From: a virus
IMG/VR virus record: IMGVR_UViG_3300025137_000104
Location: 1-38,236 of that record
Length of the DNA stretch: 38,236 nucleotides
Reading direction: 5' to 3' (one strand)
In this document: piece after piece, positions 7,047-17,087 of the stretch
Position numbering within the stretch: position 1 is the first letter of the stretch
Layout: each line of letters begins with the position of its first letter
Position numbers and translations under genes: made by a program
The notes under the pieces: generated by a model
Databases searched by the model: none
Told to the model about the DNA's origin: nothing
The model's input: the letters and a program-made list of their open reading frames with translations, nothing else

Positions 7047-9408
7047 TTGATTTTATTTTTGCGGACAAACGCCAGTTCACCCCGTTTAACTTCGTGTAAT
7101 CTATTAAGCACTCACTAACAACATCCCCATTAAGTAAATACACATTTGTAAGGCTTTCGCCATCAATCGGAATCAGTGGGTTATCTTGCTGTAATGGCGG
7201 TCTTATACTTGATAGTTCGTATATGCTTCTACCACTATCGCCTGTGGGTTGGGTCCTATGTATGACATAATTAGGCAAGGTAGTAACTGGATTGTCTTGA
7301 CTCCAAACAACGCGAAATAAAGTATTTTGCTCATTGCTTATCGCTCCGCCAAAACTTACAGTGCCATCTTCGTTAAATGTGTCTATAAATGCAGACCATA
7401 CAGGAGTGTTATTACCATCCTTGTTATAATCAAAACTATCAATATCACCTGAAAAGAAAGAAAACGAGCCGTTTATTTGCCTGTTTAGGTCATCTAATCC
7501 GCTAACATTTCCAGTTGCTAAAATCCTTATTTGATAATTTTCTACATTAGAATAGTTGGAACTCTTAAAGTTCAAGCCGTTGTTAGGTTCATTTGCTTTA
7601 AAAAAAACAGGGTCAGCGTTTGAGTTTCTCAACCATGATTCCCATGATATTTTCTGTCCTAAACTTCCTGTATATTTTTGGAATCCACCATTATTAACGC
7701 CTATGTTAATCACTGCATTATTAAATTGACTACCTTCATTTAATTGGTACCCTCTATTTTGATTTATTATTATCTGCTGAACACCTGACGATATTACAAC
7801 ATTTGACAAATCAAAAGTGAAAGAATCTAATTCAAAAAAGGTATTTGTAATCGTGTTTAATGCGACTAATTTAAAATCAAGGCTATTTAATAAAGCTCCT
7901 TTATTCAGATTAATGTCAAATTCAAAATCTAACAACATGCCGTCCTCGTTCCATACCAGTACAGTATTAGAGCCTGTATCGACTCCAAGTTGTTGATCAT
8001 GTCCGAGGATGTTAAACTTAGGAAAGCTTATCAATGATGATAGTATGCTAACCTCTGAATAATTAGCCAAATCAGCTAATAATACTACGCTGTCAGTACT
8101 TAAGTTAGTAAGTACTGAATTAGCCGCCTCTACTCCTATTAAATAGCTAGAATCGGCTGATAATACTGCCTGCTGTAATGCTGTGTACTCAAAATCAGCA
8201 ACTATTACTAAGTTCCCTCCCGATACGTTCGAGGATATTACTTTGATAATACCGTTACCAACTGTTGGCGGGTTACCTTCCTCATAATAAACCACGTCAT
8301 ACAGGAAGTTATCAGCAAAATTTGATATTGTATTTTGATACTCTACCTGACTAGGCAGGTATGATACAAATAAACCCACCTTTTCACCTCCAATAAAAGA
8401 GCCTGAAAGCTTATTTATGCTTATCGTTGCTCTAGTCTTTGAATTGTATTGAAGTGAGTTAACAGGCTCTAATGAGTTAGCATCTTGATAACTTATAGAT
8501 AATATTTCATAATCAGAGTTTAACCCGTTCAGCGATTCATTAAACCAACCAACAGACCCTAGTACATTATCAACTATTTGCGCTATGCTTGTATTTGGGT
8601 TTGATAGTGATAATCTAAAATCAAGCTGATAGGCATGTTTTAGGCTTGCATCACCCTCTAAGTAATCAGGGTAGATATTGTTTTGAATGTCTGATAACTG
8701 ACCATCAAGATAATAAGGAGCTATAATGAAAATATGCTCTACCTCAAATGTTTGCGAATAGGTGCTATTTGATACAAATCTAACTTGTGCGCTTCCTGTT
8801 TGCCCTCCCTTGTTTGTCCCTTGCCAATCCATTACAACAAAATCGGTTGATCTTATTACACCGCTTCCTATGTTATCAGCATAGTAAACATTATCTGAAT
8901 CAGTTATTTTGCTTTGAAAAGTAAATGGCTCACTATTTTCTATTAGTCCAAACTTATAGAATAGTCCAGTAAGATAATTAGCCTGATTTCCCGCAACTGC
9001 TCTAATACCCACGTTTTCCATTACTCCAGTGGTAGGAGCGCCACTGTTTACCGAAAACGTCATAGTAGAGCCGTCCAAGCTAATACTAGTTATAGTAGCG
9101 TTAAACTCTATTGGTGTAGTGTTGTCGCTGTTCCAATCGGTTATATAGTCAAACACTTGACCAATGTAAAAACCATCATTAGAGAAGTTTCCTACATTCC
9201 TAACTATCTTAGTTGCACTTACATTCCAAATATCGACTAGATCAGCATTTGCAAACCACTCTATTTCAATAGTAGAAACAAATTTTGTTTTTAGCCCTAC
9301 ATTTCGAGCAAGATTCACAGTAAAATCCGATAGATTTTGATCGAACAAAACCCCGTTTTTATGCTGATAATAGTATTTACTTTCTAATATGGTTGCGCTC
9401 TTTGGCAT
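7039..9408 (-). CDS. Large tail structural protein (probable tail tip/baseplate hub)
   Basis: A protein of 789 residues, almost all beta-structure and rich in Asn/Ser/Gly, with no membrane segment or coiled coil. It comes after the tape measure and the 580-residue tail protein, the position where siphoviruses encode tip or hub proteins. Strand-turn repeats such as 'SLDGSTMTFSVNSG' suggest several beta-sandwich modules. No catalytic or peptidoglycan-degrading motif was found. Confidence 0.6.
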   Translation of the reverse strand: MPKSATILESKYYYQHKNGVLFDQNLSDFTVNLARNVGLKTKFVSTIEIEWFANADLVDIWNVSATKIVRNVGNFSNDGFYIGQVFDYITDWNSDNTTPIEFNATITSISLDGSTMTFSVNSGAPTTGVMENVGIRAVAGNQANYLTGLFYKFGLIENSEPFTFQSKITDSDNVYYADNIGSGVIRSTDFVVMDWQGTNKGGQTGSAQVRFVSNSTYSQTFEVEHIFIIAPYYLDGQLSDIQNNIYPDYLEGDASLKHAYQLDFRLSLSNPNTSIAQIVDNVLGSVGWFNESLNGLNSDYEILSISYQDANSLEPVNSLQYNSKTRATISINKLSGSFIGGEKVGLFVSYLPSQVEYQNTISNFADNFLYDVVYYEEGNPPTVGNGIIKVISSNVSGGNLVIVADFEYTALQQAVLSADSSYLIGVEAANSVLTNLSTDSVVLLADLANYSEVSILSSLISFPKFNILGHDQQLGVDTGSNTVLVWNEDGMLLDFEFDINLNKGALLNSLDFKLVALNTITNTFFELDSFTFDLSNVVISSGVQQIIINQNRGYQLNEGSQFNNAVINIGVNNGGFQKYTGSLGQKISWESWLRNSNADPVFFKANEPNNGLNFKSSNYSNVENYQIRILATGNVSGLDDLNRQINGSFSFFSGDIDSFDYNKDGNNTPVWSAFIDTFNEDGTVSFGGAISNEQNTLFRVVWSQDNPVTTLPNYVIHRTQPTGDSGRSIYELSSIRPPLQQDNPLIPIDGESLTNVYLLNGDVVSECLIDYTKLNGVNWRLSAKIKSNG

Positions 9409-9411
9409 TTC

Positions 9412-9636
9412 TTATGCTTTGTGTAAATTCTCGATTCCTTCAATATTTGGTATTTCAACAGGTGACATATTTTTGACTGTCTTCAAAAAAGCTTCACGCC
9501 TTTTGTCATTAAATCCCCCTTGTTTTACTACCTCTAATTCGTTTTTGATCAAATAATACATAGGTTTACTATGTTCTTCGATAACCTTTAATTGATCATT
9601 AAAAAATCGCTGCTGTTCTTCTGTTAATGTTATCAT
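9412..9636 (-). CDS. Small tail-region protein (74 aa)
   Basis: Highly helical and charged (LTEEQQRFFNDQLKVIEEHS, then NELEVVKQGGFNDKRREAFLK). The ATG overlaps the stop of the 580-residue tail gene (ATGA). Position suggests a small assembly factor or structural subunit. No family was recognised. Confidence 0.6.
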   Translation of the reverse strand: MITLTEEQQRFFNDQLKVIEEHSKPMYYLIKNELEVVKQGGFNDKRREAFLKTVKNMSPVEIPNIEGIENLHKA

Positions 9637-11375
9637 TCCACCTCAATAAATGTTTCTTTCAAATTCCTTGTGTAAATATCTTGAATCCAGTAACTAATAG
9701 TGGCCTTTTGCTTTGTAATCCACCTAAAACTAACTATTTGCCCTTTTCTTCCTTTAGAGTCCCTAAAATACGAAAATTTAGACAATTCTAGTAAATCTTC
9801 ATACCCGAAAGGAACGTCAATGTCTGGGTATACTAGCTTTTGTCCTCCAAAGTTATTAGAAACAAAGCTTTCATGAATCCAATATTTAGACCAGCTCACT
9901 TTAGCGCTTAACTTTTCTCTATGATCGGAAGGAATAACCCCGTTTTCCATCCAAAGGAGTTTAGGTATTTGGTGATTATTAGAGCTTACTTTTAAAGTTC
10001 CTATTTTAGTCTTTACCTGATTGACTAAATTGCTGTTTCCTCCAAACACATTTATAGCATCATCAGCAATTCCCGCGAGTGTTTTTAAAACCCTTTCTAA
10101 TGGGCTAAGTGTACTTTTCCTTACTCCTAAAGCCCAAGGTATTCGAATTTCGTCTAACCCTTTTATAAACTTAGCATCTGGATTAGTTGGGTTTTTAAGA
10201 TCGGTTATGATCTCATAGTTAGTTCCTTTAAATTCGTCTAGTGTGTACTCGTCCGCTATTGGGTCAGTAGAGAAAGCAATAAGCCTATTTGCAACTAGCT
10301 CATTTGTATTGTAACCGTTTTGAGTTGGTTTTACATCTGGAAGTATTAAAGTGCTTTCCTTAACCCAATAATCACTATTTTTAGACCTGAATTGTATAAC
10401 CCCGTCTATTACTTGATAGATAGCGTTAAAATATCGTGCCGCTCCCTCATAACACTCACTAGCAGTATAACCGAAATCTTGCGCATTTGGATAGCCTTTT
10501 TTGATTGTGCCAGGTGTAGAAATAAATCCTTTTTTATCTATGTCATCAGTATTTGGATTAGAAGGCAATAGGACAATGTTGTTTAAATCGGTTATATCTG
10601 TTTCAAATCCATATCCTAGCTGTTCAGCCGCTTTTGATAGTAGCGTTTTAAGCTTCATTGCCTTATGTGTCCTTTTAAGCTGTATAAAGTAGCCTAGGAA
10701 ACTTCCTATCAAATTAATCAATGCAAATACAACCGCCACATTTGCAGCTACTTCAAGTATAAATGCAAGTGCGGCAAATATTGCCGCGCCTATTGCCCCT
10801 GTAACACTTGAAGAAGCTATGCCAGAACTAGTAGCGGTATCTTTTCCTAAGTCTTTTGTTTTCTCAATTAAAGCAGTTATCATGATGTATATAATAACTG
10901 CGCTTGTCGCTAACTCTAAAGGCTCGAACTTCTTTTGTACTGAATAATCTACATCAACATAATCACTTTCACCTATAATTCCCTGCTCTTCTAAATATGC
11001 GTAAGTGATTGCGCCTAGTCTGTCCGAAAGTTGCTGCACGCCTTCCTTAAGCAATGCCTTACATTCAATCGCTCCGCGTTCAGGCGAATCTATTACATTG
11101 TCAGAAAGGTCTAGCCATTGCTGAATTGTGATATTTGAATCTTCATTAAACACGTCAACCTGATAGTCGAGCCCTTCAAAGATATTACCCTCTTCAATGT
11201 GATTTTTCACCTCGTTGTAAGCATTTCTAACAAAGGTCACTCTTTGAATTGATATGTTGAGCGTGTCACTATCAAGACCCCCTAAAAACTCCAAGTCTCC
11301 AATTTCAAGACTAGAATTAACCAGTTTGCCGCCTATGCGCTCTCTTATGCTTGTCGATTTGCTTAATTCGGTCAT
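9633..11375 (-). CDS. Tail protein with hydrophobic segments (580 aa)
   Basis: Directly downstream of the tape-measure gene with a single base between them. Residues 156-170 (ATSAVIIYIMITALI) and 191-232 (an Ala/Ile/Leu-rich stretch) are strongly hydrophobic, unusual in a tail protein. The remaining regions are mixed alpha/beta with several aromatic residues. The position is that of the distal tail protein. The hydrophobic part could insert into the host inner membrane during DNA entry, as proposed for some tape-measure and hub proteins. This is an inference. Confidence 0.6.
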   Translation of the reverse strand: MTELSKSTSIRERIGGKLVNSSLEIGDLEFLGGLDSDTLNISIQRVTFVRNAYNEVKNHIEEGNIFEGLDYQVDVFNEDSNITIQQWLDLSDNVIDSPERGAIECKALLKEGVQQLSDRLGAITYAYLEEQGIIGESDYVDVDYSVQKKFEPLELATSAVIIYIMITALIEKTKDLGKDTATSSGIASSSVTGAIGAAIFAALAFILEVAANVAVVFALINLIGSFLGYFIQLKRTHKAMKLKTLLSKAAEQLGYGFETDITDLNNIVLLPSNPNTDDIDKKGFISTPGTIKKGYPNAQDFGYTASECYEGAARYFNAIYQVIDGVIQFRSKNSDYWVKESTLILPDVKPTQNGYNTNELVANRLIAFSTDPIADEYTLDEFKGTNYEIITDLKNPTNPDAKFIKGLDEIRIPWALGVRKSTLSPLERVLKTLAGIADDAINVFGGNSNLVNQVKTKIGTLKVSSNNHQIPKLLWMENGVIPSDHREKLSAKVSWSKYWIHESFVSNNFGGQKLVYPDIDVPFGYEDLLELSKFSYFRDSKGRKGQIVSFRWITKQKATISYWIQDIYTRNLKETFIEVE

Positions 11376-11376
11376 A

Positions 11377-14361
11377 CTAGTGCTTTCTTACTGCTTTTCT
11401 GTAATTATTGACTACCCTGTTTTTTTGCTCCAAGCGATCACTTACAAGATTCGTTACTTTATCATAATCAATGCCCGTGTGTACTGGTTTAGATTCTATT
11501 GCTTGCCTAACATCATCTAATTTACTTAGTACCCTGTCATCATTTACGACCTTTGTAGTACTTGCCGACTTTGGCATTCCACTATCTAGTATCATTCTAC
11601 CTAAGTTATAAGTACTAGCTAGCATTTCATTAGAAGGCGCGCCTTCAAGCGATTCATTTAAAACTTTAGGCATTATTCTCTCATTATCATGCGCTAAAAT
11701 AACGCGCCCCCCGTTACTATCAAGTGGGTTAGCTACTTTGCCTAAACTTTCCGTACCATCATAAAAGCTAGGTAATGTTTGTACAAATGCCTTTAATACT
11801 TGCGCGTCAAATATCGTGTTAACTATCGCGTTTTCATCCCCTGCTGCTGCTTTTGCGCTAGCGGTATCAAGCAAAGTTAAAAACGCTTTTTCTTTGGCTT
11901 GTCTTTTCCTTAATCGCTCCCTGTCTCGTTCTATCTCCGCTTCCCTTTTCTGTTGTAAAGCTAGGTTTTCTGTTGCGCCTTCTACATTGTTTTTTGCAAG
12001 CTCTCTTAATTCACTGGTTCTCGTTTTCTCTGCTTCAAGTTGCCTATCTAGCTGCTCATTTTGCCGCTCAAATCTTGCATCAAAAAAAGCATCTGTAAGT
12101 TCGCTTAGTGTTTCTTGTAGTTTGACACGCTGCTCTATAATCTTGGCGTTTTTCTTTTCTTCGATTGATATTTCAGTTTCGGCCTTTTCTTTCAATAGGT
12201 CTAGTTCCTCTTTACTTAGCCCTGTTAACGCCTGTAATCGTCTTTCATAGCTTGCCTTAGCAATCTTGTCCTCTTCACTAGTTGAGCCTTCTAAAGCTTC
12301 TATTTTACCCCTTAAAGCTTCTCGTTCTACTTCTCTTCGCTTTCTAATAGCTTCGATCTCTTCATTGATGCGCATTAAGGTGTTTTGCGCTATTCTATCT
12401 TCAAGCTCTTCAAGCTCTTTGACTGCTTTACCTCGGTTAGTTCTGATAATCTCCAACCTTTCAGCAAGGAATAGTATTTCTTCTTCTACTTCTCGCCCTT
12501 CCTGTCTTGCTCTGATTAAATCGCGCTCGCTCTCAAATAGTTCTTGGTTGAAAGCCACACGCTCCTTTATAATTTCTAAAGCTCTAGCTGCTAGCTTATC
12601 ATTAAGACCTGAATTTTCAATAGCCTGTGCTATCAATTTACTATCCTCCAAGGCCACAAGCTTATCAAAGTCTAGTTTTTCCTTTCCTGCTTCAATGCCT
12701 TTGTTTATTTCCTCGACACTATCACGGAATGATTTTTCCGCAAGCCTTCTATTCTCCACCGCTAACGCTCTACGTTTTGCAAATGTCTGCGTTTCATCAG
12801 CTACCAATTTTTCATTTACTGATTTTCTTCTATCAAAGTCGTCAATAATAAAGTCAAGATTTCTCTCTATCAAATCGGTTTCAATGTCTCGCGCTTCTCG
12901 CTCTGACATTACACGATCTTTAGTTGCTTGTACTTGCGCATCAGTTAAAGCCCTTTCAGCTTGCGCTAGTTGTTCCCGCGCTTCAATGTTCTTAGCCCCG
13001 TCTTTACTGCCTATTTCGGTTAATCGAACTCTTTGAAGTGCCAAATTACGCTCTTCCTTAGCTATCTGTACGTTTTGTTCAGATATAGCCGCACGTATTA
13101 TAAGTAATTGCTTTGTTGCATTCGCCCTTTCTTGTAAGGCTATAAAGTTACTTTCACTTTGCTCTTCAAGTCTTACCTCTGCCTCTAAAAGGCTTTCGTT
13201 ATCCTTAGTGATAGCTTTTACCTCATCGGATAAAGATTTTATGCTATCAGCTTCCTTTGATAAGGTGTTATTTAAAGCGATCACCGCTAGCCTTGATTTT
13301 TGGGTAGCGTCAACAAGCGCATTACTCGCTTTTACTGCTTTTTCTACATTATCAAAAAAGCCCTCAAACGCTTTCGACAGGTCGTCAAATCCTTTATTGT
13401 TTTCTATCTCATTGTTTAGATCGGAAATCGAATCCTTTAGCTCCTTTATTCGTTTCGTGTCTCCTGTACCAAATGTGTTTTTCAGTTCTTCGGCAAATAG
13501 TTTAACCTCTAAGAACGCCACCCTTATTTCGTTCGCAAATGATGAAATTATACTAATTAGTGCGGGCCCTGCTGTAACTAATGTATTAACTAAGACTCCT
13601 ATTGTAGCAGATAAAGCACCTGCTACCTTATCGAATATTGCGGCACTAGTAGAGTTGGCTTGAAATGATGCTTTAATACCGTCTAAGGCTTTTAAAGCTA
13701 GCGCTGCGACACCTAACTTTGTAAGGGTTGAGTTGAGTTTCTTTGTAGCTTTTTCGTAGTTACCAACTTCGCGCTGATTCTGTCCAACTGTTTTATCAAG
13801 GGCTTTTAACGCTTTATCCCCTGCTATTACTCCCTTTTTAAGAAATGAAAGCTCTTTGCCCGCCTTAGTAAATTGAAATACTAAACCTTTCAGCCCCTTC
13901 CTGTTCTTTTCTGTCTCTAAAAATAAGCTTTTGTATTGTTTTCTAGCTTTGTTTAACTCTTTGCTTTGTCTTTGGTACTCATCGGTTAATCCTATGTTTT
14001 CCTTTGCTAATGCTCGTTGTCCTTTCCTAAGCTCATTAGCCTTCTGTCTTAGCTCTTCATTGGCTAGTGATTGCTCCTCGGTTAAATCCGTAAGTTGCTT
14101 TAACAGTCTTAACCTGTCTTTTTCGTTCTTACTTAATCCCTCACTTGCCTTCTCAACATCCTTAATTCCCTTTTCCACCTTTTGCAATCCCTCGTAAGAG
14201 TCCAAAGGCGTAGACTTTGCTAGTTTCTCCTGCGTTTTAAGAACATCCTTCAATGCGTCATCCATTTCCCCTATCTTCTTAACCGCTTCTTCCAAGCGAT
14301 CTAGTAAAGGTATTAGAATATTATCATCAACTAATTTCTTATTATCTAGCTTTTTAGCCAT
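11377..14361 (-). CDS. Tape measure protein
   Basis: A protein of 994 residues, by far the longest in the genome. It has long Lys/Glu/Leu-rich coiled coils (about 15-150, 370-600 and 620-800), a hydrophobic zone (about 215-290, with GVLVNTLVTAGPALISI), and no enzymatic domain that I can see. These features and its place after the tail tube and small assembly ORFs identify the tail-length ruler. At about 0.15 nm per residue it implies a tail near 150 nm, consistent with a siphovirus. It overlaps the upstream gene by 8 bases. Confidence 0.9.
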   Translation of the reverse strand: MAKKLDNKKLVDDNILIPLLDRLEEAVKKIGEMDDALKDVLKTQEKLAKSTPLDSYEGLQKVEKGIKDVEKASEGLSKNEKDRLRLLKQLTDLTEEQSLANEELRQKANELRKGQRALAKENIGLTDEYQRQSKELNKARKQYKSLFLETEKNRKGLKGLVFQFTKAGKELSFLKKGVIAGDKALKALDKTVGQNQREVGNYEKATKKLNSTLTKLGVAALALKALDGIKASFQANSTSAAIFDKVAGALSATIGVLVNTLVTAGPALISIISSFANEIRVAFLEVKLFAEELKNTFGTGDTKRIKELKDSISDLNNEIENNKGFDDLSKAFEGFFDNVEKAVKASNALVDATQKSRLAVIALNNTLSKEADSIKSLSDEVKAITKDNESLLEAEVRLEEQSESNFIALQERANATKQLLIIRAAISEQNVQIAKEERNLALQRVRLTEIGSKDGAKNIEAREQLAQAERALTDAQVQATKDRVMSEREARDIETDLIERNLDFIIDDFDRRKSVNEKLVADETQTFAKRRALAVENRRLAEKSFRDSVEEINKGIEAGKEKLDFDKLVALEDSKLIAQAIENSGLNDKLAARALEIIKERVAFNQELFESERDLIRARQEGREVEEEILFLAERLEIIRTNRGKAVKELEELEDRIAQNTLMRINEEIEAIRKRREVEREALRGKIEALEGSTSEEDKIAKASYERRLQALTGLSKEELDLLKEKAETEISIEEKKNAKIIEQRVKLQETLSELTDAFFDARFERQNEQLDRQLEAEKTRTSELRELAKNNVEGATENLALQQKREAEIERDRERLRKRQAKEKAFLTLLDTASAKAAAGDENAIVNTIFDAQVLKAFVQTLPSFYDGTESLGKVANPLDSNGGRVILAHDNERIMPKVLNESLEGAPSNEMLASTYNLGRMILDSGMPKSASTTKVVNDDRVLSKLDDVRQAIESKPVHTGIDYDKVTNLVSDRLEQKNRVVNNYRKAVRKH

Positions 14362-14806
14362 TATTCAAGTGCTTTATATATCCGTAGAACTCAAAAACTG
14401 TTACCGCGTTAGGGTCTATTCTAAATTTCATTTCTTGACTTATATAGGCTATTGTCTTATGAAATTCGACTTTTACATCAAACAAAATGCTTTCATATTC
14501 AGCCTTATAGATGGCGGCAAACGACTCTCTATACTTTTGCCCTTTACACCATATCTTCACTTGTTCATTACACCATTTCAATCTAAGTGAAACGTATCTT
14601 TCGTATGTGTCAGGAACTCCAAATGTCTTTATAAACTCGCTGTATATCTTTATCCAAATATCATGTAGTTCATCCTCTGACATATTGCCCTCAAAACAAA
14701 GTTTATGGTATTCCTTTTTATCTAGCACTGATTCGAATACCCCAATAGGGCAATCATGTATACTTACGTAATACTTAGGTTTTGGCTTATGGAAAAACAG
14801 GCTCAT
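14354..14806 (-). CDS. Hypothetical protein upstream of tape measure (150 aa)
   Basis: Mixed helical protein rich in aromatic residues (HKLCFEGNMSEDELHDIWIK, LKWCNEQVKIWCKGQKY). It lies just before the tape-measure gene and is linked to the preceding gene by ATGA. That slot is usually filled by tail-assembly chaperones, which coat the tape measure before tube polymerisation. Its sequence is not diagnostic. Confidence 0.6.
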   Translation of the reverse strand: MSLFFHKPKPKYYVSIHDCPIGVFESVLDKKEYHKLCFEGNMSEDELHDIWIKIYSEFIKTFGVPDTYERYVSLRLKWCNEQVKIWCKGQKYRESFAAIYKAEYESILFDVKVEFHKTIAYISQEMKFRIDPNAVTVFEFYGYIKHLNNG

Positions 14807-15261
14807 AAATCTTGCGTTAAATAATCGTGTATGAACTCAACAATCAAAGGATGCAGGAAAAATATTAACGTCTCAATGCTTTCGTCATTTAACCCTAGTA
14901 TATCATTTCCCCACCTTTCCCGTAGGTCATCCCCGTCCTTAATTGTATCGGCATCTATGACAATACCGCCCATTTCATAGCGAACATTGAAAGACTGGTA
15001 AAATGCGCCAGTGTCTTTGAGTGTTACCCTGTCAAAAGGTTGGTTGTTTGCTTCTTTAAAGCTGATAGTAACAGGCGCGTAACGTCCCCCTATGCTTGAT
15101 AAAGTGACATTTTTAGAATCTACACCCTCGAACAATTGGTGGTTAGTATTCAAGTCTATTACCAAATCTTTAAAATCTGGCTCACCCTCAAAAATAGAGC
15201 GCATGATTAAATCTATGCTTAATTCACGCGCTCTATCGGTCATTTGTCTAATCGCCTCCAT
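14803..15261 (-). CDS. Tail assembly-region protein (152 aa)
   Basis: The start at 15261 (MEAIRQMTDRARELSIDL) overlaps the 59-residue ORF upstream by 14 bases. The same frame stays open for a further 54 bases upstream, but with only a TTG start. The protein has an N-terminal helix and a beta-rich body (KNVTLSSIGGRYAPVTISFK...VRYEMGGIVIDADTI). It looks like the tail-completion/minor tail class rather than a chaperone. The family is uncertain. Confidence 0.6.
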   Translation of the reverse strand: MEAIRQMTDRARELSIDLIMRSIFEGEPDFKDLVIDLNTNHQLFEGVDSKNVTLSSIGGRYAPVTISFKEANNQPFDRVTLKDTGAFYQSFNVRYEMGGIVIDADTIKDGDDLRERWGNDILGLNDESIETLIFFLHPLIVEFIHDYLTQDL

Positions 15262-15427
15262 CTTCTTTAACTTTCTTCGTAGCTTTTTTAGGCATTGTTC
15301 CGCCAAGCTCTGCAAAAACCTTTTCTAAATCACAACCTTTCAGTAAAACACTGTAAAGCTCTTTAAACTTAGAAAAGCTCATATTTTTGCAAGCGTCTTT
15401 CGTAAATGATGTGTTATTATACTTCAT
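15248..15427 (-). CDS. Short tail-assembly ORF (59 aa, chaperone-like)
   Basis: Starts on the last base of the tail-tube stop (TAATG). Helical (FTKDACKNMSFSKFKELYSV) with a lysine-rich tail (MPKKATKKVKEDGGD). Short ORFs directly after the tail tube and before the tape measure are typical of the gpG-type tail-assembly chaperone. The next ORF is in the +1 (or -2) frame and overlaps the 3' end. Confidence 0.65.
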   Translation of the reverse strand: MKYNNTSFTKDACKNMSFSKFKELYSVLLKGCDLEKVFAELGGTMPKKATKKVKEDGGD

Positions 15428-16389
15428 TACGCTACTGCTTCAAAAGTTTTACCTTGCACTTCAAATCCATCCTTGACATACTTAGTACCATTGTCTGCGA
15501 TCTGTAACTGCATTCTATTAGTTGCCGTCATAGGGTCAGTAACAAAAGTATACGTACCCTTAGGTGATTCGGTAACGCTAGTGATTGCTACATCTAATCC
15601 AGTTGCAGTATCTGTTAGCTTAAAATCAGCCGCAATCAACCCATTTTGAGGAATAACAACACCAAACCCGCCATATTCAAGCTGTAAGCTAGCGGTAAAA
15701 CCCGTATTAGTGATATTGCTATAATCAACTAACAAGTTCAACAACCCGTCCTCATCTTTTAAATCTAACTCTATCGCGCTAGAAGGCACTAAGCATTCAC
15801 GTGCATCATCAGAATTAGTATCATACTCAAAGCCAATAAAAAGCGTTTGAGGTGCAGAACCTTGTGCTTTTGTCAAGTTTACGTAAAATTTTCTACGCGC
15901 TATTGGGTGAGGCTCTAATATTTCAACATTTGTTTTGTTGGTTTCACCTCCCAAAGTACCACAGTCGTCAATTTCAAAAAAAGCTAAATCAGGAAATTGA
16001 CATTTTAGTCCATCCAAGTTCGCTTTATACTTTGCGGGTTCAACTACTTGATACGTTGCCGATCTTATACCCTCGGCTGTATCTTGCGAATTTCGACCAT
16101 CGTCAAACGTGTTATTAACGGGTAAGGCTTTTTCATCGGTGCTTGATACAATCTTATGCACAGGGTACCACCTTTTAGACGGGTCAGATGCATTGATTTT
16201 GTTTTTAACAAACTCGTCAGGTAGCACACCGTTAACAAAATCACTCTTTAAAATAACGTTTTTAGTACCATCCGTTGCAGTTCTAGGAACAAATATTAAG
16301 CTAGCTGCTCTACCTAAAAATAAAGCTGCTGTACTTGTTCCTGTATTACCATTTGTTTCGCCTCCTTTACAGGCGCAAAATGTACTCAT
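15427..16389 (-). CDS. Major tail tube protein
   Basis: A protein of 320 residues, all-beta. The N-terminal two thirds (FLGRAASLIFVPRTATDGTK ... RRKFYVNLTKAQGSAPQTLF) fits a tail-tube barrel. The last 90 residues form a separate Ig-like domain (FKLTDTATGLDVAITSVTES ... GTYTFV), a frequent decoration of tube proteins. It lies between neck genes and the tape-measure cluster, as expected. Cys5 and Cys7 near the start (TFCACKGG) are unusual. Confidence 0.75.
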   Translation of the reverse strand: MSTFCACKGGETNGNTGTSTAALFLGRAASLIFVPRTATDGTKNVILKSDFVNGVLPDEFVKNKINASDPSKRWYPVHKIVSSTDEKALPVNNTFDDGRNSQDTAEGIRSATYQVVEPAKYKANLDGLKCQFPDLAFFEIDDCGTLGGETNKTNVEILEPHPIARRKFYVNLTKAQGSAPQTLFIGFEYDTNSDDARECLVPSSAIELDLKDEDGLLNLLVDYSNITNTGFTASLQLEYGGFGVVIPQNGLIAADFKLTDTATGLDVAITSVTESPKGTYTFVTDPMTATNRMQLQIADNGTKYVKDGFEVQGKTFEAVA

Positions 16390-16400
16390 ATCTAAGAATT

Positions 16401-17087
16401 TTATTTACAATCACATATTTCTAAATCAAAAACCCATTCAATGGCATCTAAATACTCGTTGAATGTCTTTTGCTTCGTCCCCTTTCGGGTAATTTCGCCC
16501 CACTTTGGCACAATGTTCTGTGTTACTTCCGAACCTTCTCTAAAAGCAAAACATGACCTTTTATCTAACTGCTCAAATACATAATCCGCTAATTTACTAA
16601 GTGGTTTTATTAAAAGGTCGTGGTGCTGTTTTCTAGTCCAGTCGTTTGAATACACATCTGCAAACGCCAATCTTATTGGAGCTATTGACTTTATCCTGCT
16701 CGGTCTGGTCTGTCGCTTTTCCGTGATGATCTCATTTAAGTAAATCATTGGAACTTTTTGACTATCGTCTAGCATGCGTATTTCATTAGCCGTACTAATC
16801 AATGTACCGTACCAATAAAAAGGATTAGGCACTTTGTAAACGCTAGCAGACACAATAACACCTATAACAGTAACCGTATTAGCATCATAATCAACCGCTA
16901 TCACATTATAAGAAACGCCATCAATAAATACGTTTCGAATGTGTGAAGATGGCATAGCCCTAATGTGAAACACGTTTTCAACTACCAAAGTAGTATTTGT
17001 CCCATCATCGGATAAGGATAACACTTTGCTTTCTAGCTTTAGGCCACTCACAAAGCGTCCCATTCTATCGACTACTAATGCACTCAT
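16401..17087 (-). CDS. Neck/tail-completion protein (228 aa)
   Basis: N-terminal beta-rich half with short hydrophobic strands (HIRNVFIDGVSYNVIAVDYD) and a C-terminal half with helical segments. It sits between the connector-like protein and the tail tube, the usual place of the tail terminator or head closure protein. The ATG overlaps the preceding stop (ATGA). No diagnostic motif was found. Confidence 0.6.
   Translation of the reverse strand: MSALVVDRMGRFVSGLKLESKVLSLSDDGTNTTLVVENVFHIRAMPSSHIRNVFIDGVSYNVIAVDYDANTVTVIGVIVSASVYKVPNPFYWYGTLISTANEIRMLDDSQKVPMIYLNEIITEKRQTRPSRIKSIAPIRLAFADVYSNDWTRKQHHDLLIKPLSKLADYVFEQLDKRSCFAFREGSEVTQNIVPKWGEITRKGTKQKTFNEYLDAIEWVFDLEICDCK

Noticed and set aside
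11816-13036. Long plus-strand ORFs (Ser-rich) opposite the tape-measure gene
   Set aside because: Antisense shadows of a coiled-coil gene rich in Glu/Lys codons. They run against the transcription direction and have no start signals.
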